Shown in pieces: positions 15,698 through 23,866 of a DNA stretch of 64,000 nucleotides. The stretch is from contig NZ_WIDQ01000002.1 of the NCBI RefSeq assembly GCF_009495745.1, forward strand, positions 248,001 to 312,000, in the 5' to 3' direction. The notes beneath the pieces were generated by a model. It did no database searches, had not been told where the DNA came from, and saw only the letters and a list, made by a program, of their open reading frames with translations. The translations under genes and the position numbers were made by a program. The stretch's first letter is position 1. Each line of letters opens with the position of its first letter. Source of the DNA: Niveispirillum sp. SYP-B3756. Its GTDB lineage: Bacteria; Pseudomonadota; Alphaproteobacteria; Azospirillales; Azospirillaceae.

Positions 15698-17221
15698 TCA
15701 CAGCAGTTGTTCATCGATACCGGTCGCGGCGTACGTGACGCCGACGAAATAAGTGCGGGCACGGTCATGGCTGCGGCTGCCGTCGTAGCGATCCCCGCCA
15801 TGGCGTTGCCGCCCGCCATAGGTGCGGTGCCGTGTGACGCGCAGCGTGGTGAGCGGCTCGACCGCCATCACGCCACTGACGCCATATTGGGCGCCTGAAT
15901 AGGTCAGATGACCGTCATGGCGCGGCGCCAGACGAACCAAGTCACTATCCTGAAGACACAGGGTAAGCGATGCAGGGTCGGCCCCGGCGTCATAGGGCAG
16001 GCCGGGTACGTCCCGGCCGTCATATGGCACCTGCCCACCGTGCGTGATGGTGCCATCATGCCGGCGCCAGTCTTTGCGACCCAGCACCCACCCTTGATGC
16101 GATACACGGCCATCATGTTGCCTTCGACCGCTATAAGTGCCGCGCATCGCCTGATCATGGGTGATGGCACCATCATGCCGGCGCAGCAGCCATGGCAGCC
16201 GGTCACCCAGCATCGTCCGCACGGCCAGGCCCTGGTGTCCGTCCGCCGCAGGCGCTGTATCGGACAGGCCGATACCCGCGCGCACCGCGCCGTTTGCGAC
16301 CATCCCCCGGCCATACCAAGTCCCAGCGTAGGACTGCCGTCCATCGTGGCGGGTGGACAGGGTGGCGCGCAGGTGGTGCGGGTCCGCGGCGCAACCATGC
16401 TCGCCATAGCGGCCGCTGCCATCATGGGCCATCTGCCCATCTGCCAGCATCCGCGCCAGCTGCGCATCGGCCAGTGCAGGCCGCACGGCCAGGGCCGCCG
16501 GGTCTTCCTGTCCATCATACCGCGCACCAGTTTTGGGCAGGCTCCACCCGGCATGAGGCAGCGATCCATCATGCGCCGACGCACCATCATGGCGGTGCCG
16601 CACAACCCCACCATGGGCCATCCCGCCATCATACCGATGCCCCCAGCGGCGCTGATCAATGACACCGAAATGGGCGGCGGCGGCGAAATGCTGGCCAGTG
16701 GCGATATCATCCTGATCTGTTGCTCGCCACGCCATATGACGCAGGTGGGCGCGTGCTGGCGCGGCCGTCACGATGGCCCGGGTCAGCATGGCCTGGATCT
16801 GCGGGGTCAACCCCCGCTCCCCCAAATGCAAGATCGCGTCGAACACGGCCCACCGCCCGCCATGTTCTTCCCGCCCATCGGCGTGCAGGGCACCATCGTA
16901 CAGTGCTGCGGTGGCTCCATCGCGGAGGTCAACGCCATAGCCCAGTGCCGCCACGGCCCGCTTTACCGCCCCTGCCGTCCCCCTCAGGCGGTAGGTGGGA
17001 ATGGCGGCCAGGACCACTGCCCGCTGCCGCTCTTCCGGCCAGGAAGCGTCCCATTGATCAACAGACAATGCCCAGGCCAGATAGCCCAACAGCGGTGCCG
17101 GACAGGTCGTCGCCGACCACAGGCGGTCGATGGGGACCGGCACATCCAGGGCTGCGCCCGCCACCTCCGCCAGCGCCCGTTCCAGCGCCGTGGCATTGGC
17201 GGGCAACAACTCGGCGGTCAT
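15698..17221 (-). CDS. I: Baseplate protein gpI with a long HDG-repeat extension
   Basis: A 507-residue protein. Residues 1 to about 185 are the P2 gpI tail protein (LLPANATALERALAEVAG, LLGYLAWALSVDQWD, IPTYRLRGTAGAVKRAVAAL). P2 I is only 176 residues, so about 320 residues are extra. They are rich in His, Asp, Gly and Arg and repeat short (R/Y)(H/Y)DG units such as RHDGAITHD, RRHDGTITHGG and RHDGHLTYSG. The ATG overlaps the gpJ stop (ATGA). gpI connects the wedge to the fibres, so the extension may be surface exposed. Confidence 0.85.
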   Translation of the reverse strand: MTAELLPANATALERALAEVAGAALDVPVPIDRLWSATTCPAPLLGYLAWALSVDQWDASWPEERQRAVVLAAIPTYRLRGTAGAVKRAVAALGYGVDLRDGATAALYDGALHADGREEHGGRWAVFDAILHLGERGLTPQIQAMLTRAIVTAAPARAHLRHMAWRATDQDDIATGQHFAAAAHFGVIDQRRWGHRYDGGMAHGGVVRHRHDGASAHDGSLPHAGWSLPKTGARYDGQEDPAALAVRPALADAQLARMLADGQMAHDGSGRYGEHGCAADPHHLRATLSTRHDGRQSYAGTWYGRGMVANGAVRAGIGLSDTAPAADGHQGLAVRTMLGDRLPWLLRRHDGAITHDQAMRGTYSGRRQHDGRVSHQGWVLGRKDWRRHDGTITHGGQVPYDGRDVPGLPYDAGADPASLTLCLQDSDLVRLAPRHDGHLTYSGAQYGVSGVMAVEPLTTLRVTRHRTYGGRQRHGGDRYDGSRSHDRARTYFVGVTYAATGIDEQLL

Positions 17222-18051
17222 GGCGTGACTACCGACAGCCGCAGCGACTGGCACCAAGCGGCCTGATCAGCCCGACAGACAATATCACTGGCGGGTGCGG
17301 CCAGAAACACGCGGCGCACGCCCGCCACGTGAAGCGCTGCGATAATGCCGCTGACGGCAACCACTTCGCCCAATGCGTGACGGGTGGCCACATAGTCCCG
17401 GGCGGCGGCCTCCGCGGTCGCCACAACCGGCACCGAATCAGGCCCGTCATAAAGCTCCAGCCGCGCCACCACGTCATACCGGGTGATCTCTGCCGGCACC
17501 ACCAGCACCCGGTCCGTCAGCGGACACACATCATCATGCGTCAACAGCGCCGTCACCGCGTCCAGTACGGGGGCGGGGGCGGTGCCATCGCCCGTGGCCG
17601 CCAGGATAATGACACGCACCAGCCCCGGACTGGGGCTGTCCACTCCGGCCTGTCGCACCTCCGGATGTGCGCGCATGGCATGGTACCGGTACGCAGCGGC
17701 AGGGCCGGCGGTGCTGAACCCTTGCGGGGCTTGCTGTATGCGGGCGCGCAGCGCTGTATCGCTTTCACCCGCCCGCCGCTCCACACCCAGCAACGCGCCC
17801 AAATGTTCCAGGGTGCCTTTCTCGGCATAGGCCAGCATCACGTCCCTGGCCGCGTCATTCACGCGGGTGCGATGCAGCAGCGACAGGTACGCCACCAGCT
17901 CAATCAGCTTGATGACCGGTTCACTTTCCGTCACCGCGCCAAAATCCGGCCATCGGCGGGTGAAATCGGCGATCAGGGCGGCGCGGATGCTATCGTATTC
18001 GGGCTGATCCACTACCTGCGGCGGCGGCAGCCGGGACAGGTCGATACTCAT
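17218..18051 (-). CDS. J: Baseplate wedge protein J
   Basis: A 277-residue gpJ/gp6-type baseplate protein. MSIDLSRLPPPQVVDQPEYD, then FTRRWPDFGAVTESEPVIKL, ELVAYLSLLHRTRVNDAARD and LEHLGALLGVERR are diagnostic. The start at 18051 was chosen because it overlaps the gpW stop and matches the family; the frame is open further upstream. It forms the wedge ring of the baseplate. Confidence 0.92.
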   Translation of the reverse strand: MSIDLSRLPPPQVVDQPEYDSIRAALIADFTRRWPDFGAVTESEPVIKLIELVAYLSLLHRTRVNDAARDVMLAYAEKGTLEHLGALLGVERRAGESDTALRARIQQAPQGFSTAGPAAAYRYHAMRAHPEVRQAGVDSPSPGLVRVIILAATGDGTAPAPVLDAVTALLTHDDVCPLTDRVLVVPAEITRYDVVARLELYDGPDSVPVVATAEAAARDYVATRHALGEVVAVSGIIAALHVAGVRRVFLAAPASDIVCRADQAAWCQSLRLSVVTP

Positions 18052-18386
18052 GCGATCACCAGCCCGTCCAGGGTGATTTCCCGCCCATCCGGGCGATACA
18101 CGCCCACCAGGTCCAAACTCAACTGGCCCGGCCCCAGAACTGCCAGCCGCACGCGGGTCAGACGGAAACGCGGTTCCCATTTGCGCAGCGCCAGGGCACA
18201 GGCCGCCGCCACTTCAATCAACAGTTCCGGCCCCACCGGTGCCCCGATCAAGTCCGGCAGGGCGGAACCATAATCACGGCGCATGACGCGGCTGCCCAGG
18301 GGGGTGCCCAGGATGTCCAGCACGGATTGGCGCATATGTGCCAATCCGTCCATGGCCTTGCCCGTCTCCCGGTTCATCCCGCGCAT
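18048..18386 (-). CDS. W: Baseplate wedge protein W (gp25-like lysozyme fold)
   Basis: A 112-residue protein of the GPW/gp25 family: SVLDILGTPLGSRVMRRDYG, then LPDLIGAPVG and RFRLTRVRL. It connects the central baseplate hub to the sheath. GGGAGG stands 4 bases before the ATG at 18386; a GTG one codon earlier is also possible. It overlaps gpJ by 4 bases. Confidence 0.9.
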   Translation of the reverse strand: MRGMNRETGKAMDGLAHMRQSVLDILGTPLGSRVMRRDYGSALPDLIGAPVGPELLIEVAAACALALRKWEPRFRLTRVRLAVLGPGQLSLDLVGVYRPDGREITLDGLVIA

Positions 18387-18423
18387 CACGCCTCCCTTTC
18401 AGGCCCCCATCTGGCCTGTCCGG

Positions 18424-18663
18424 TCACGGTAGGCGGCGACGCCTCCCCGTTCCATCGGTACCGGTTTCGGCGTCCGGGGCCGGTTCTGGCGGCCCCGCCC
18501 CGCCAGGGTCGGCACTGGCAGGTGGCATGTCAGGTGGTTCGGTGCGCACGGGCGCCACCGCCTGCGTCAACAGCAGGAATTGGGCTTGGGTGTCGCTCAG
18601 GGCTATGGTCTCGCCAGCGGCACCATAGCCGCGCTTATCCGCCATCAGCACATATTGCTTCAT
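18424..18663 (-). CDS. Small hypothetical phage protein
   Basis: 79 residues starting MKQYVLMADKRGYGAAGETI, then a Pro/Ala/Glu-rich acidic tail ending GRRRRLP. Short proteins with this kind of N-terminus occur between the V and W genes of P2-like tail operons. Function unknown. The ATG at 18663 was preferred over an in-frame start 24 codons upstream that lies inside gpV. Confidence 0.6.
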   Translation of the reverse strand: MKQYVLMADKRGYGAAGETIALSDTQAQFLLLTQAVAPVRTEPPDMPPASADPGGAGPPEPAPDAETGTDGTGRRRRLP

Positions 18664-18673
18664 CTTTATCCTC

Positions 18674-19279
18674 TCAGTGTTTGTGGTGGTTGCTGTTTCC
18701 GCCGGCATCCATGACGGTGCCGCTCGCGTTGACATTACCGGTAACGTCCAGGTTACCGGCCTGCGAGAGGTCGCCTTTCACCTTCAGGGTGCCCTCTATG
18801 GTGACTGTGGGGGCCTTGATGGTGATGCCGGATGCACTTTCGACATCGATGACACCGTCCGCCTTCACGGTGACGGTCCCCGTTGCGGTCAAGCTCACGT
18901 CGCCGGGGATGTTAGCCGTCAACTGGTGGGCTTCCCGGTCATAGGAGATTTCTGCGCCGTCAGGGTAGCGGGTCAGATGTATCGTCGGGCGGTCTGCCGG
19001 GGCTGGCTGTGCCGTGGAATAGATGGCCATCAACACCACGGCCTGGGCCGGGTCGCCGTCCGGGCACAGGATCAGCACCTGTTCACCCACTTCCGGCGGC
19101 CACCAAGTCACGTCCTTGCCGGCCCGCGTGGTCAACCAGGGAAGCCATCCGGTATGCAGGTCACCCGCCTTCACCCGGACCTTGGGGCCGCCATAATCCG
19201 CATCCGACACAGTGCCGATGCGGATCATATTGGCCAGACAGCGCGCCAATTCAGTGATGGCGACGGCATCACCGATCAT
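18674..19279 (-). CDS. V: Baseplate spike protein V
   Basis: A 201-residue spike protein. An OB-fold N-domain (IRIGTVSDADYGGPKVRVKA, WWPPEVGEQVLILCPDGD) is followed by a beta-helix (DVSLTATGTVTVKADGVIDV) and a C-terminal GGNSNHHKH with the His-x-His type motif that binds iron at the membrane-piercing tip. Typical of P2 V and Mu gp45. It is the first gene of the P2-type baseplate block here. Confidence 0.92.
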   Translation of the reverse strand: MIGDAVAITELARCLANMIRIGTVSDADYGGPKVRVKAGDLHTGWLPWLTTRAGKDVTWWPPEVGEQVLILCPDGDPAQAVVLMAIYSTAQPAPADRPTIHLTRYPDGAEISYDREAHQLTANIPGDVSLTATGTVTVKADGVIDVESASGITIKAPTVTIEGTLKVKGDLSQAGNLDVTGNVNASGTVMDAGGNSNHHKH

Positions 19280-19802
19280 GGCGCAGATCCACGGCAGTTT
19301 CGACGAACCGCCCGTCGTCGTACCGGGCGTCAGCCACGGGCGGGAAATTGATGGCGGGCTCTGCCCACATATCGGCCCCCATCCGCACCGTTTGCCGCCA
19401 TGTCACGGCCCACAGCGCCACCCCCTTGGCCAGCAGGTCAGCGGTGGAAAGCGTCTCAGCCCGGATCGTGTCATCTTCCACGGGATGCACATCCCCCAGG
19501 CCCCATGTGGCGCGCGGCAACAAGCCCAGGATGCCGCCCACCATGGCCAGCGTATCCCCCACATCCAGGCTGCGGGTCGGTTTCGTCACCAGATACACCG
19601 CGAATTGGAAGGTGAAGTCGGTCTGGCCGTTCCCTACCGCTTCCGCCGCCACCACGCCGATCGGGGCAACACGGGCGGCGGGGGCGGTGGAAATCAACCG
19701 GCCCAACGTCTCCTTATCCAGGGGGCCGGGAATGGCTTCCACGTTCCGGCAGGTCGGCTTTACACCCGCAACGATGGCGTTCAAAACAGCTTCGAAGCTC
19801 AT
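19269..19802 (-). CDS. Mu gp37-like protein (DUF1834)
   Basis: A 177-residue protein with the pattern of Mu gp37: MSFEAVLNAIVAGVKPTCRN, FTFQFAVYLVTKPTRSLDVG and DLLAKGVALWAVTWRQTVRM. It is thought to be a head-tail or tail completion component. It follows gp36-like with no gap, as in Mu, and overlaps gpV by 11 bases. Confidence 0.8.
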   Translation of the reverse strand: MSFEAVLNAIVAGVKPTCRNVEAIPGPLDKETLGRLISTAPAARVAPIGVVAAEAVGNGQTDFTFQFAVYLVTKPTRSLDVGDTLAMVGGILGLLPRATWGLGDVHPVEDDTIRAETLSTADLLAKGVALWAVTWRQTVRMGADMWAEPAINFPPVADARYDDGRFVETAVDLRHDR

Positions 19803-20225
19803 TCAAAGCCCCCTCAACCGGTGCCGGCTGAACATCCGCCCGGCGCTGACCAGCCGGGCACCGCCGCTGACCTGCACAGGCGCGCCGCCCGTATCCAGCC
19901 CCAAATCAACCTTCCCGGCGGCCAATTCACGCAGCCAGGTCAAAGCCTGATCCCGCTGCTGCTGCACCTGTTCTGTCACCATGTTGCGCTCGCCCTGGTG
20001 CAGCCGGTACAGCGCCAGGTCACAGGTGACAGAGACCAGCCGGGCCGGCACGGTGGGCAAAGGCAGCTGGTGCCGGGGCAGCAGATAGCTGTCGATTTCC
20101 GCCACCGCATCGGCAATGGCGTTTTCCACCGCCACCGCATCAACAGTATCACCCGTCTCACTGATCAGTTCAGCAAGTCGGCGGGTGCCGAACCGCTTGG
20201 TCATGTCGTCCAGGGTTGCGTACAT
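19803..20225 (-). CDS. Mu gp36-like protein (DUF1320)
   Basis: A 140-residue protein with MYATLDDMTKRFGTRRLAEL, AVAEIDSYLLPRHQLPLPTV and LVSVTCDLALYRLHQGE, matching the DUF1320 family (Mu gp36), a probable head-completion/adaptor protein. The start at 20225 matches the family; a longer open frame exists but lies in the next gene. Confidence 0.85.
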   Translation of the reverse strand: MYATLDDMTKRFGTRRLAELISETGDTVDAVAVENAIADAVAEIDSYLLPRHQLPLPTVPARLVSVTCDLALYRLHQGERNMVTEQVQQQRDQALTWLRELAAGKVDLGLDTGGAPVQVSGGARLVSAGRMFSRHRLRGL

Positions 20226-20226
20226 C

Positions 20227-20442
20227 TCAGCCCCCCTTGCGGCGGCGTTGCACCGTCTCGGCCGGCAGTTGCTGTTCACTGACTTCATCATTGACGGGGA
20301 CAATCCGCAGATGCGGGTCGGCGGCCAATGTCAGCTGCTGCGCCTCTGTAAGGTCGGCCGCGTCATGGATGCGTCCGCCTTTGGTGTGCCGCAGGCCAGC
20401 ACGGACATAACCATCGGAAGGGGCGGTGATTTTGATTTTCAT
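20227..20442 (-). CDS. Mu gp35-like small protein
   Basis: A 71-residue protein starting MKIKITAPSDGYVRAGLRHT, like gp35/HI1506-type proteins of Mu-like phages. The second half (AQQLTLAADPHLRIVPVND) also fits. It sits between the major head gene and gp36, as in Mu. Function not known. Confidence 0.75.
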   Translation of the reverse strand: MKIKITAPSDGYVRAGLRHTKGGRIHDAADLTEAQQLTLAADPHLRIVPVNDEVSEQQLPAETVQRRRKGG

Positions 20443-20487
20443 GGGGCAACCCCTGGATAGCCCGCCGCCCTTGGCGACGGGGATGGA

Positions 20488-21408
20488 TCAGCCGAACCAG
20501 TGCGACAGCATCAGTTCCGCCGTCCCTTTCCAGGGATTGCTTGCCCCGTTCGCGTCGCGTTCATTGATCAGGATTTTCTTGGCCGCCCCTTCGTCGGACG
20601 GCGCCACCACCAGCAGGTCGGGCTGCACCCCCAACGGCTGCCCGTGGTCGCCCTTCATGCTCAACAGGGCCGCCCGTGCCGCTTCATAGGCTTCCGGTGT
20701 CAGCGGCTGGCGGGAGCCATAGGCAAGCTGCCAGAAGCCATAACCGACATTCGAACGGCCTTTGGTGCCGTAGATATATTCATCGCGGTTGAAGACGTTC
20801 TCGTCGGTGGCGGCGTCCAGGCGCACGAAATCGAACTTCTTACGATCCTGGAAAATGATCGGCTTGATGGCGCGGGTTGTGTCCAACAAACACCAGAACC
20901 GCCCGGTGCCCCCGCCATAATTGCTCACCAGAACAGGCTTTTCGACTTCCTCGCCCGTCTTTTCATCCGTGACCAGCTCCACGCCGGGATGTTCAGTGTC
21001 AAAGAAGTTCTGGCCGTCATAGCACAGATTGCGGTGGCCATTGCGCAGTGCTGGCCAGACCAATTGGTCGGGGAAGATGGCGGTCGTGCGGCCCATTTCG
21101 GTGAAGAGCGGGCTGAAGACGCCGTAAGTGTCGTCTTCGATGTCGTCCACCGGCACACCAAGGGTAAATTCCCACTTCTTGTTGGTGATGCTGTAGCTGT
21201 GCAGCGCCAGACTGTTGACCACGCGGTCGCCGACCCATTCGCGGATATTGGGCATGGTGCCCAGCCAGCCATATTGTTCGGTCTTGGTGGTGCTGGGGGC
21301 GGTCATCGCCACCCGCTTATAGGTGGGCTTCACACCGTCGAAGCCGCCCTGGAAGGCAGTCTTGAAGCCGACATAAAGCCCGGTCAGGTTGGTGGTATTG
21401 CGGATCAT
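20488..21408 (-). CDS. T: Major head protein, Mu gpT-like
   Basis: A 306-residue major capsid subunit (Mu T has 305). LTGLYVGFKTAFQGGFDG, LGTMPNIREWVGDRVV, YSITNKKWEFTLGVPVDDIE and AYEAARAALLSMKGDHG are characteristic. Forms the icosahedral shell. It follows the protease/scaffold and decoration genes, as in Mu and relatives. Confidence 0.95.
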   Translation of the reverse strand: MIRNTTNLTGLYVGFKTAFQGGFDGVKPTYKRVAMTAPSTTKTEQYGWLGTMPNIREWVGDRVVNSLALHSYSITNKKWEFTLGVPVDDIEDDTYGVFSPLFTEMGRTTAIFPDQLVWPALRNGHRNLCYDGQNFFDTEHPGVELVTDEKTGEEVEKPVLVSNYGGGTGRFWCLLDTTRAIKPIIFQDRKKFDFVRLDAATDENVFNRDEYIYGTKGRSNVGYGFWQLAYGSRQPLTPEAYEAARAALLSMKGDHGQPLGVQPDLLVVAPSDEGAAKKILINERDANGASNPWKGTAELMLSHWFG

Positions 21409-21420
21409 CGGGGATACTCC

Positions 21421-21834
21421 TTAACCGATGCGGACCCAGACGCCGCTGGCGTCCACGTCCCAGATGAGGCCGGCGGGGGAACGGGTACCGGCGCCATCGG
21501 TGCGCGCGACGGTATGATCGTCCACGATGTAAGCCACCTTGCCGATATCGGCGGCGGTGATGGCATCGGCAGCGGGGGCGGTGGCGCTGTCAAAGCGGAA
21601 GGTGCCGGCCTTGACCTTCACCCGGCGGTCACCATCGGCCCCGCCGCTATTGTCAACCCGGCTTTCCGCCCGGCCAGCGGCCACCAGCCCGGTCCCGGTA
21701 AAGCCCGGCCGGACCCATCCATCCTTCAGCACCGCCAAGGCGCCAGCATGGATCACAGCGCCACCGGCCAGCCCAAAATCACGGATCGTCGGAGCGCGGC
21801 GTTCCACCGTATCCCGGTCGTTGGTCAGCGCCAT
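21421..21834 (-). CDS. Capsid decoration/cement-like protein
   Basis: A 137-residue beta-rich protein (MALTNDRDTVERRAPTIRDF, GAVIHAGALAVLKDGWVRPG, AADAITAADIGKVAYIVDDH). The pattern is typical of small trimeric cement proteins coded between the protease and major head gene in Mu-like phages. The exact family is not confirmed. Confidence 0.7.
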   Translation of the reverse strand: MALTNDRDTVERRAPTIRDFGLAGGAVIHAGALAVLKDGWVRPGFTGTGLVAAGRAESRVDNSGGADGDRRVKVKAGTFRFDSATAPAADAITAADIGKVAYIVDDHTVARTDGAGTRSPAGLIWDVDASGVWVRIG

Positions 21835-21837
21835 GGC

Positions 21838-22851
21838 TTAACCCTCCTTCTTCGTGGCCGCGAAGGTTTCGGGCGCCAAACCCATGGTTTGGCAGATTTC
21901 AATCTCCTGCACCGTCAGGCCATGGGCGCCCTTAGCGGGCGGCGGCGGGTTTGCCGGGTCACTGCCGACGATGGCCGGCACCGTTTCCACATATTTGCGG
22001 AAGGCAGCCGGGTCCGACTTGTGCAGTGCAATCCCCCATTCCTTCAGGGCCGGGGGCAGCTTGCCTGCCGTGACGGCTTCATTGATTTCGCGGTCGCGCT
22101 TTTCCGCCATCAGTTCCTGAACCTGTGCATTCAGGGCGACCACTTGGGTTGCAGGAATGAACTTCGCCGGGTCCGGGGTCTTGGCCGCGTGCAGGGCCAC
22201 GATGATGGCGTCGGCGCTGGCATCGGCCTTCAGGCCCAATGCATCGGCCACCTTGGACATGGGGTTGGTGGCACCGTCCTTCAGCGCCTTGATGGCTGCC
22301 AGGATGGCCGCAATATCGGCATCCGCGCCCAATCCCAATACTTCACGTAGTTGGGCAAGCTGGGTTTCGTCCATTTCCGCTCCGTTCATATGCAGGGCCT
22401 TCAGCCCATGCAGGTTGGGATTGTTGGTCAGGGCCGCGCGCAACACGGCGGTGATGGGGCCGCCGCCTTTTTGCGGCGTGACCAGGGCGGGGGACAAAAA
22501 GCGGTATTCACCCGCCTCCACCGCCGCCGCCCCTGCGGGCGTCCATTTCACGCGCCCCCAGATGCCGTCCGGCCTGGATTGCAGCTCTTCAATCCAGGCC
22601 GCAGCCGGGGCCTTGCCCCCGTTTGGGGCGGCCAGATCAATGGCATGATCGTAATCAATGGGCAGCACGCCCCCCGCCACAGCGGCCAGTGACGTGGCAA
22701 TCACCTTGTCGGGGGCCGCCAGGGTGAACGGGCCGCGCCCGTCAGCACCGCGAAAGGTGCCGGCAGGCACCAGATGCACCCATTCCGGGGCCGGCTGGCC
22801 GGCTTCCAGCGCGATAGCGAGAATACTGATATGTTGGGCGCTGTGCGCCAT
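21838..22851 (-). CDS. Head maturation protease/scaffold, Mu gpI-like
   Basis: A 337-residue Mu-type protease with scaffold. The N-terminal protease domain shows WVHLVPAGTFRGADGRGPF, VLPIDYDHAIDLA (a likely catalytic His) and EAGEYRFLSPALV. The C-terminal half is helical and scaffold-like (LRAALTNNPNLHGLKALHMN, VALNAQVQELMAEKRDRE). An internal start near 22380 in Mu gives the separate scaffold; here MNGAEMDETQLAQL at about the same place could do so. Start MAHSAQHISILAIAL at 22851. Confidence 0.9.
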   Translation of the reverse strand: MAHSAQHISILAIALEAGQPAPEWVHLVPAGTFRGADGRGPFTLAAPDKVIATSLAAVAGGVLPIDYDHAIDLAAPNGGKAPAAAWIEELQSRPDGIWGRVKWTPAGAAAVEAGEYRFLSPALVTPQKGGGPITAVLRAALTNNPNLHGLKALHMNGAEMDETQLAQLREVLGLGADADIAAILAAIKALKDGATNPMSKVADALGLKADASADAIIVALHAAKTPDPAKFIPATQVVALNAQVQELMAEKRDREINEAVTAGKLPPALKEWGIALHKSDPAAFRKYVETVPAIVGSDPANPPPPAKGAHGLTVQEIEICQTMGLAPETFAATKKEG

Positions 22852-23137
22852 CCTGCCCCCCATCGTTTGACGATGGTAGAAGACAGGGGATTGCCGTTCC
22901 GCATCATCGGAACCGGTATCGCCGCGAAGGGCTATCGGGGGTGGCGCAACACTGCCGGGGGCGGGCCATTTCGTCCAGCCCCAAAATCCGCCCGCCTGAT
23001 CCGATCAACAGTTGGGGGCTATGGACGGGCGCGGCGCGGCTTCAAATGCGTTCTGAATGCGTTTGAAAGAAATTCACGGGGCATTGGTGCGGGCAGGGTG
23101 TTCAAGGCGCTGACGCGCCGTGAACACTGCCTGAAGG
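22852..23137. promoter_or_regulatory. Non-coding gap upstream of the head-protease gene
   Basis: About 286 bp with no supported gene in the minus-strand head operon. It contains ATGCGTT-CTGA-ATGCGTT (23046-23063) flanked by TTCAAA...TTTGAA, and a strong hairpin at 23098-23127. A secondary promoter for the head genes here is plausible; no clear -35/-10 pair was recognised. Confidence 0.35.
23098..23127 (-). terminator. Hairpin after the 54-residue phage gene
   Basis: GTGTTCA-A-GGCGC / TGAC / GCGCC-G-TGAACAC forms a 7+5-bp stem broken by one A-G mismatch with a 4-base loop. It lies 11 bases beyond the stop of the small minus-strand gene. No U-tract follows on the minus strand. Confidence 0.5.
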
Positions 23138-23302
23138 TCAGCCCACCCAGCCTTGGCGGCGACAATAGGCTTCGCCCGCTCTTTTTCCTGCTTCCTGACT
23201 TTCGTATCGTCCCGGAAGCACCTGCTTTTCACCACGAAAATGAACCGTCACGGACTTCGTGCTTTCGTCGTATTGAACACTCATATTTTCTTCGTATGGC
23301 AT
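23138..23302 (-). CDS. Small basic hypothetical phage protein
   Basis: 54 residues: MPYEENMSVQYDESTKSVTV, HFRGEKQVLPGRYESQEAGK, and an end RRQGWVG. The ATG at 23302 has GGAGG 5 bases upstream, a perfect ribosome site. It lies between the tail-completion gene and a hairpin. Family not recognised. Charged beta-then-helix layout suggests a small folded protein, and the strong ribosome site supports reality. Confidence 0.6.
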   Translation of the reverse strand: MPYEENMSVQYDESTKSVTVHFRGEKQVLPGRYESQEAGKRAGEAYCRRQGWVG

Positions 23303-23315
23303 CAAATCCTCCGCA

Positions 23316-23753
23316 TCACCCCGCCACCGCCCGCCCCACATGGTCGGCGACCACATCCAGTATATCCGCCCTGTCATCATCGGATAGGCCCAGAAAGGGG
23401 CGGGCCGGTAGCGTATCGCTGCCAAACTGGTGATGGGCAGCGTAAACCTTGTTGGTGCCGATCTCCACCCCACTGGCATTGGCGCGATAGGTCAGGCTGC
23501 CAAACAGGCCGCCAGCCTGTCCCATTTCCCGCAAGATGCCGGGGCCGCGCTTAGTGGCGGCATAATCGGGGTCCAGGGATTTCCAGGGGCTGCCATCCGG
23601 GGCCTGCTCTTTGCGGAACCGTTCTTGCGCGCCTTGCACCACCGCCAGCCCGATATTCTTCATGATCGGCGCCATGGTGCCCGGCAGACGGGCAACGCGG
23701 TCCAGCAACTGCTGCAGGTCGCTATCATCAATCTTTATCGTCACACCGGCCAT
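23316..23753 (-). CDS. G: Virion morphogenesis protein, Mu gpG / P2 S-like
   Basis: A 145-residue protein: MAGVTIKIDDSDLQQLLDRV, then AQERFRKEQAPDGSPWKSL and HQFGSDTLPARPFLGLSDDD, all diagnostic of the phage virion morphogenesis (tail completion) family. Acts in joining tails to heads. It lies downstream of gpF, as in Mu. Confidence 0.9.
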   Translation of the reverse strand: MAGVTIKIDDSDLQQLLDRVARLPGTMAPIMKNIGLAVVQGAQERFRKEQAPDGSPWKSLDPDYAATKRGPGILREMGQAGGLFGSLTYRANASGVEIGTNKVYAAHHQFGSDTLPARPFLGLSDDDRADILDVVADHVGRAVAG

Positions 23754-23834
23754 GGACTTCCCCCTCTATCAGTCTTACATATAGACTATCTGATCAGTAC
23801 CGAGCCGTCGGCGGCCTCGTAGGTGCTGGTTGGC

Positions 23835-23866
23835 AAAGGCGGGGCTGCCGATGGCCCCGCCTTTTT
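23835..23866. terminator. Strong GC hairpin behind gpF
   Basis: An 11-bp perfect stem AAAGGCGGGGC / GCCCCGCCTTT with an 8-base loop. On the plus strand it is followed by further T residues, a textbook intrinsic terminator for plus-strand transcription. On the minus strand it follows the gpF stop directly but has only three U's. It could shield the operon from antisense reads and attenuate gpF-G read-through. Confidence 0.65.

Noticed and set aside
12856-15701. A complete diversity-generating retroelement
   Set aside because: Only a target-type protein is present. No reverse transcriptase, template repeat or Avd-like gene was found on either strand in the window.
22774-23433. 219-codon plus-strand frame in the head operon gap
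   Set aside because: Antisense to the protease start and the small Shine-Dalgarno-supported gene; no motif.
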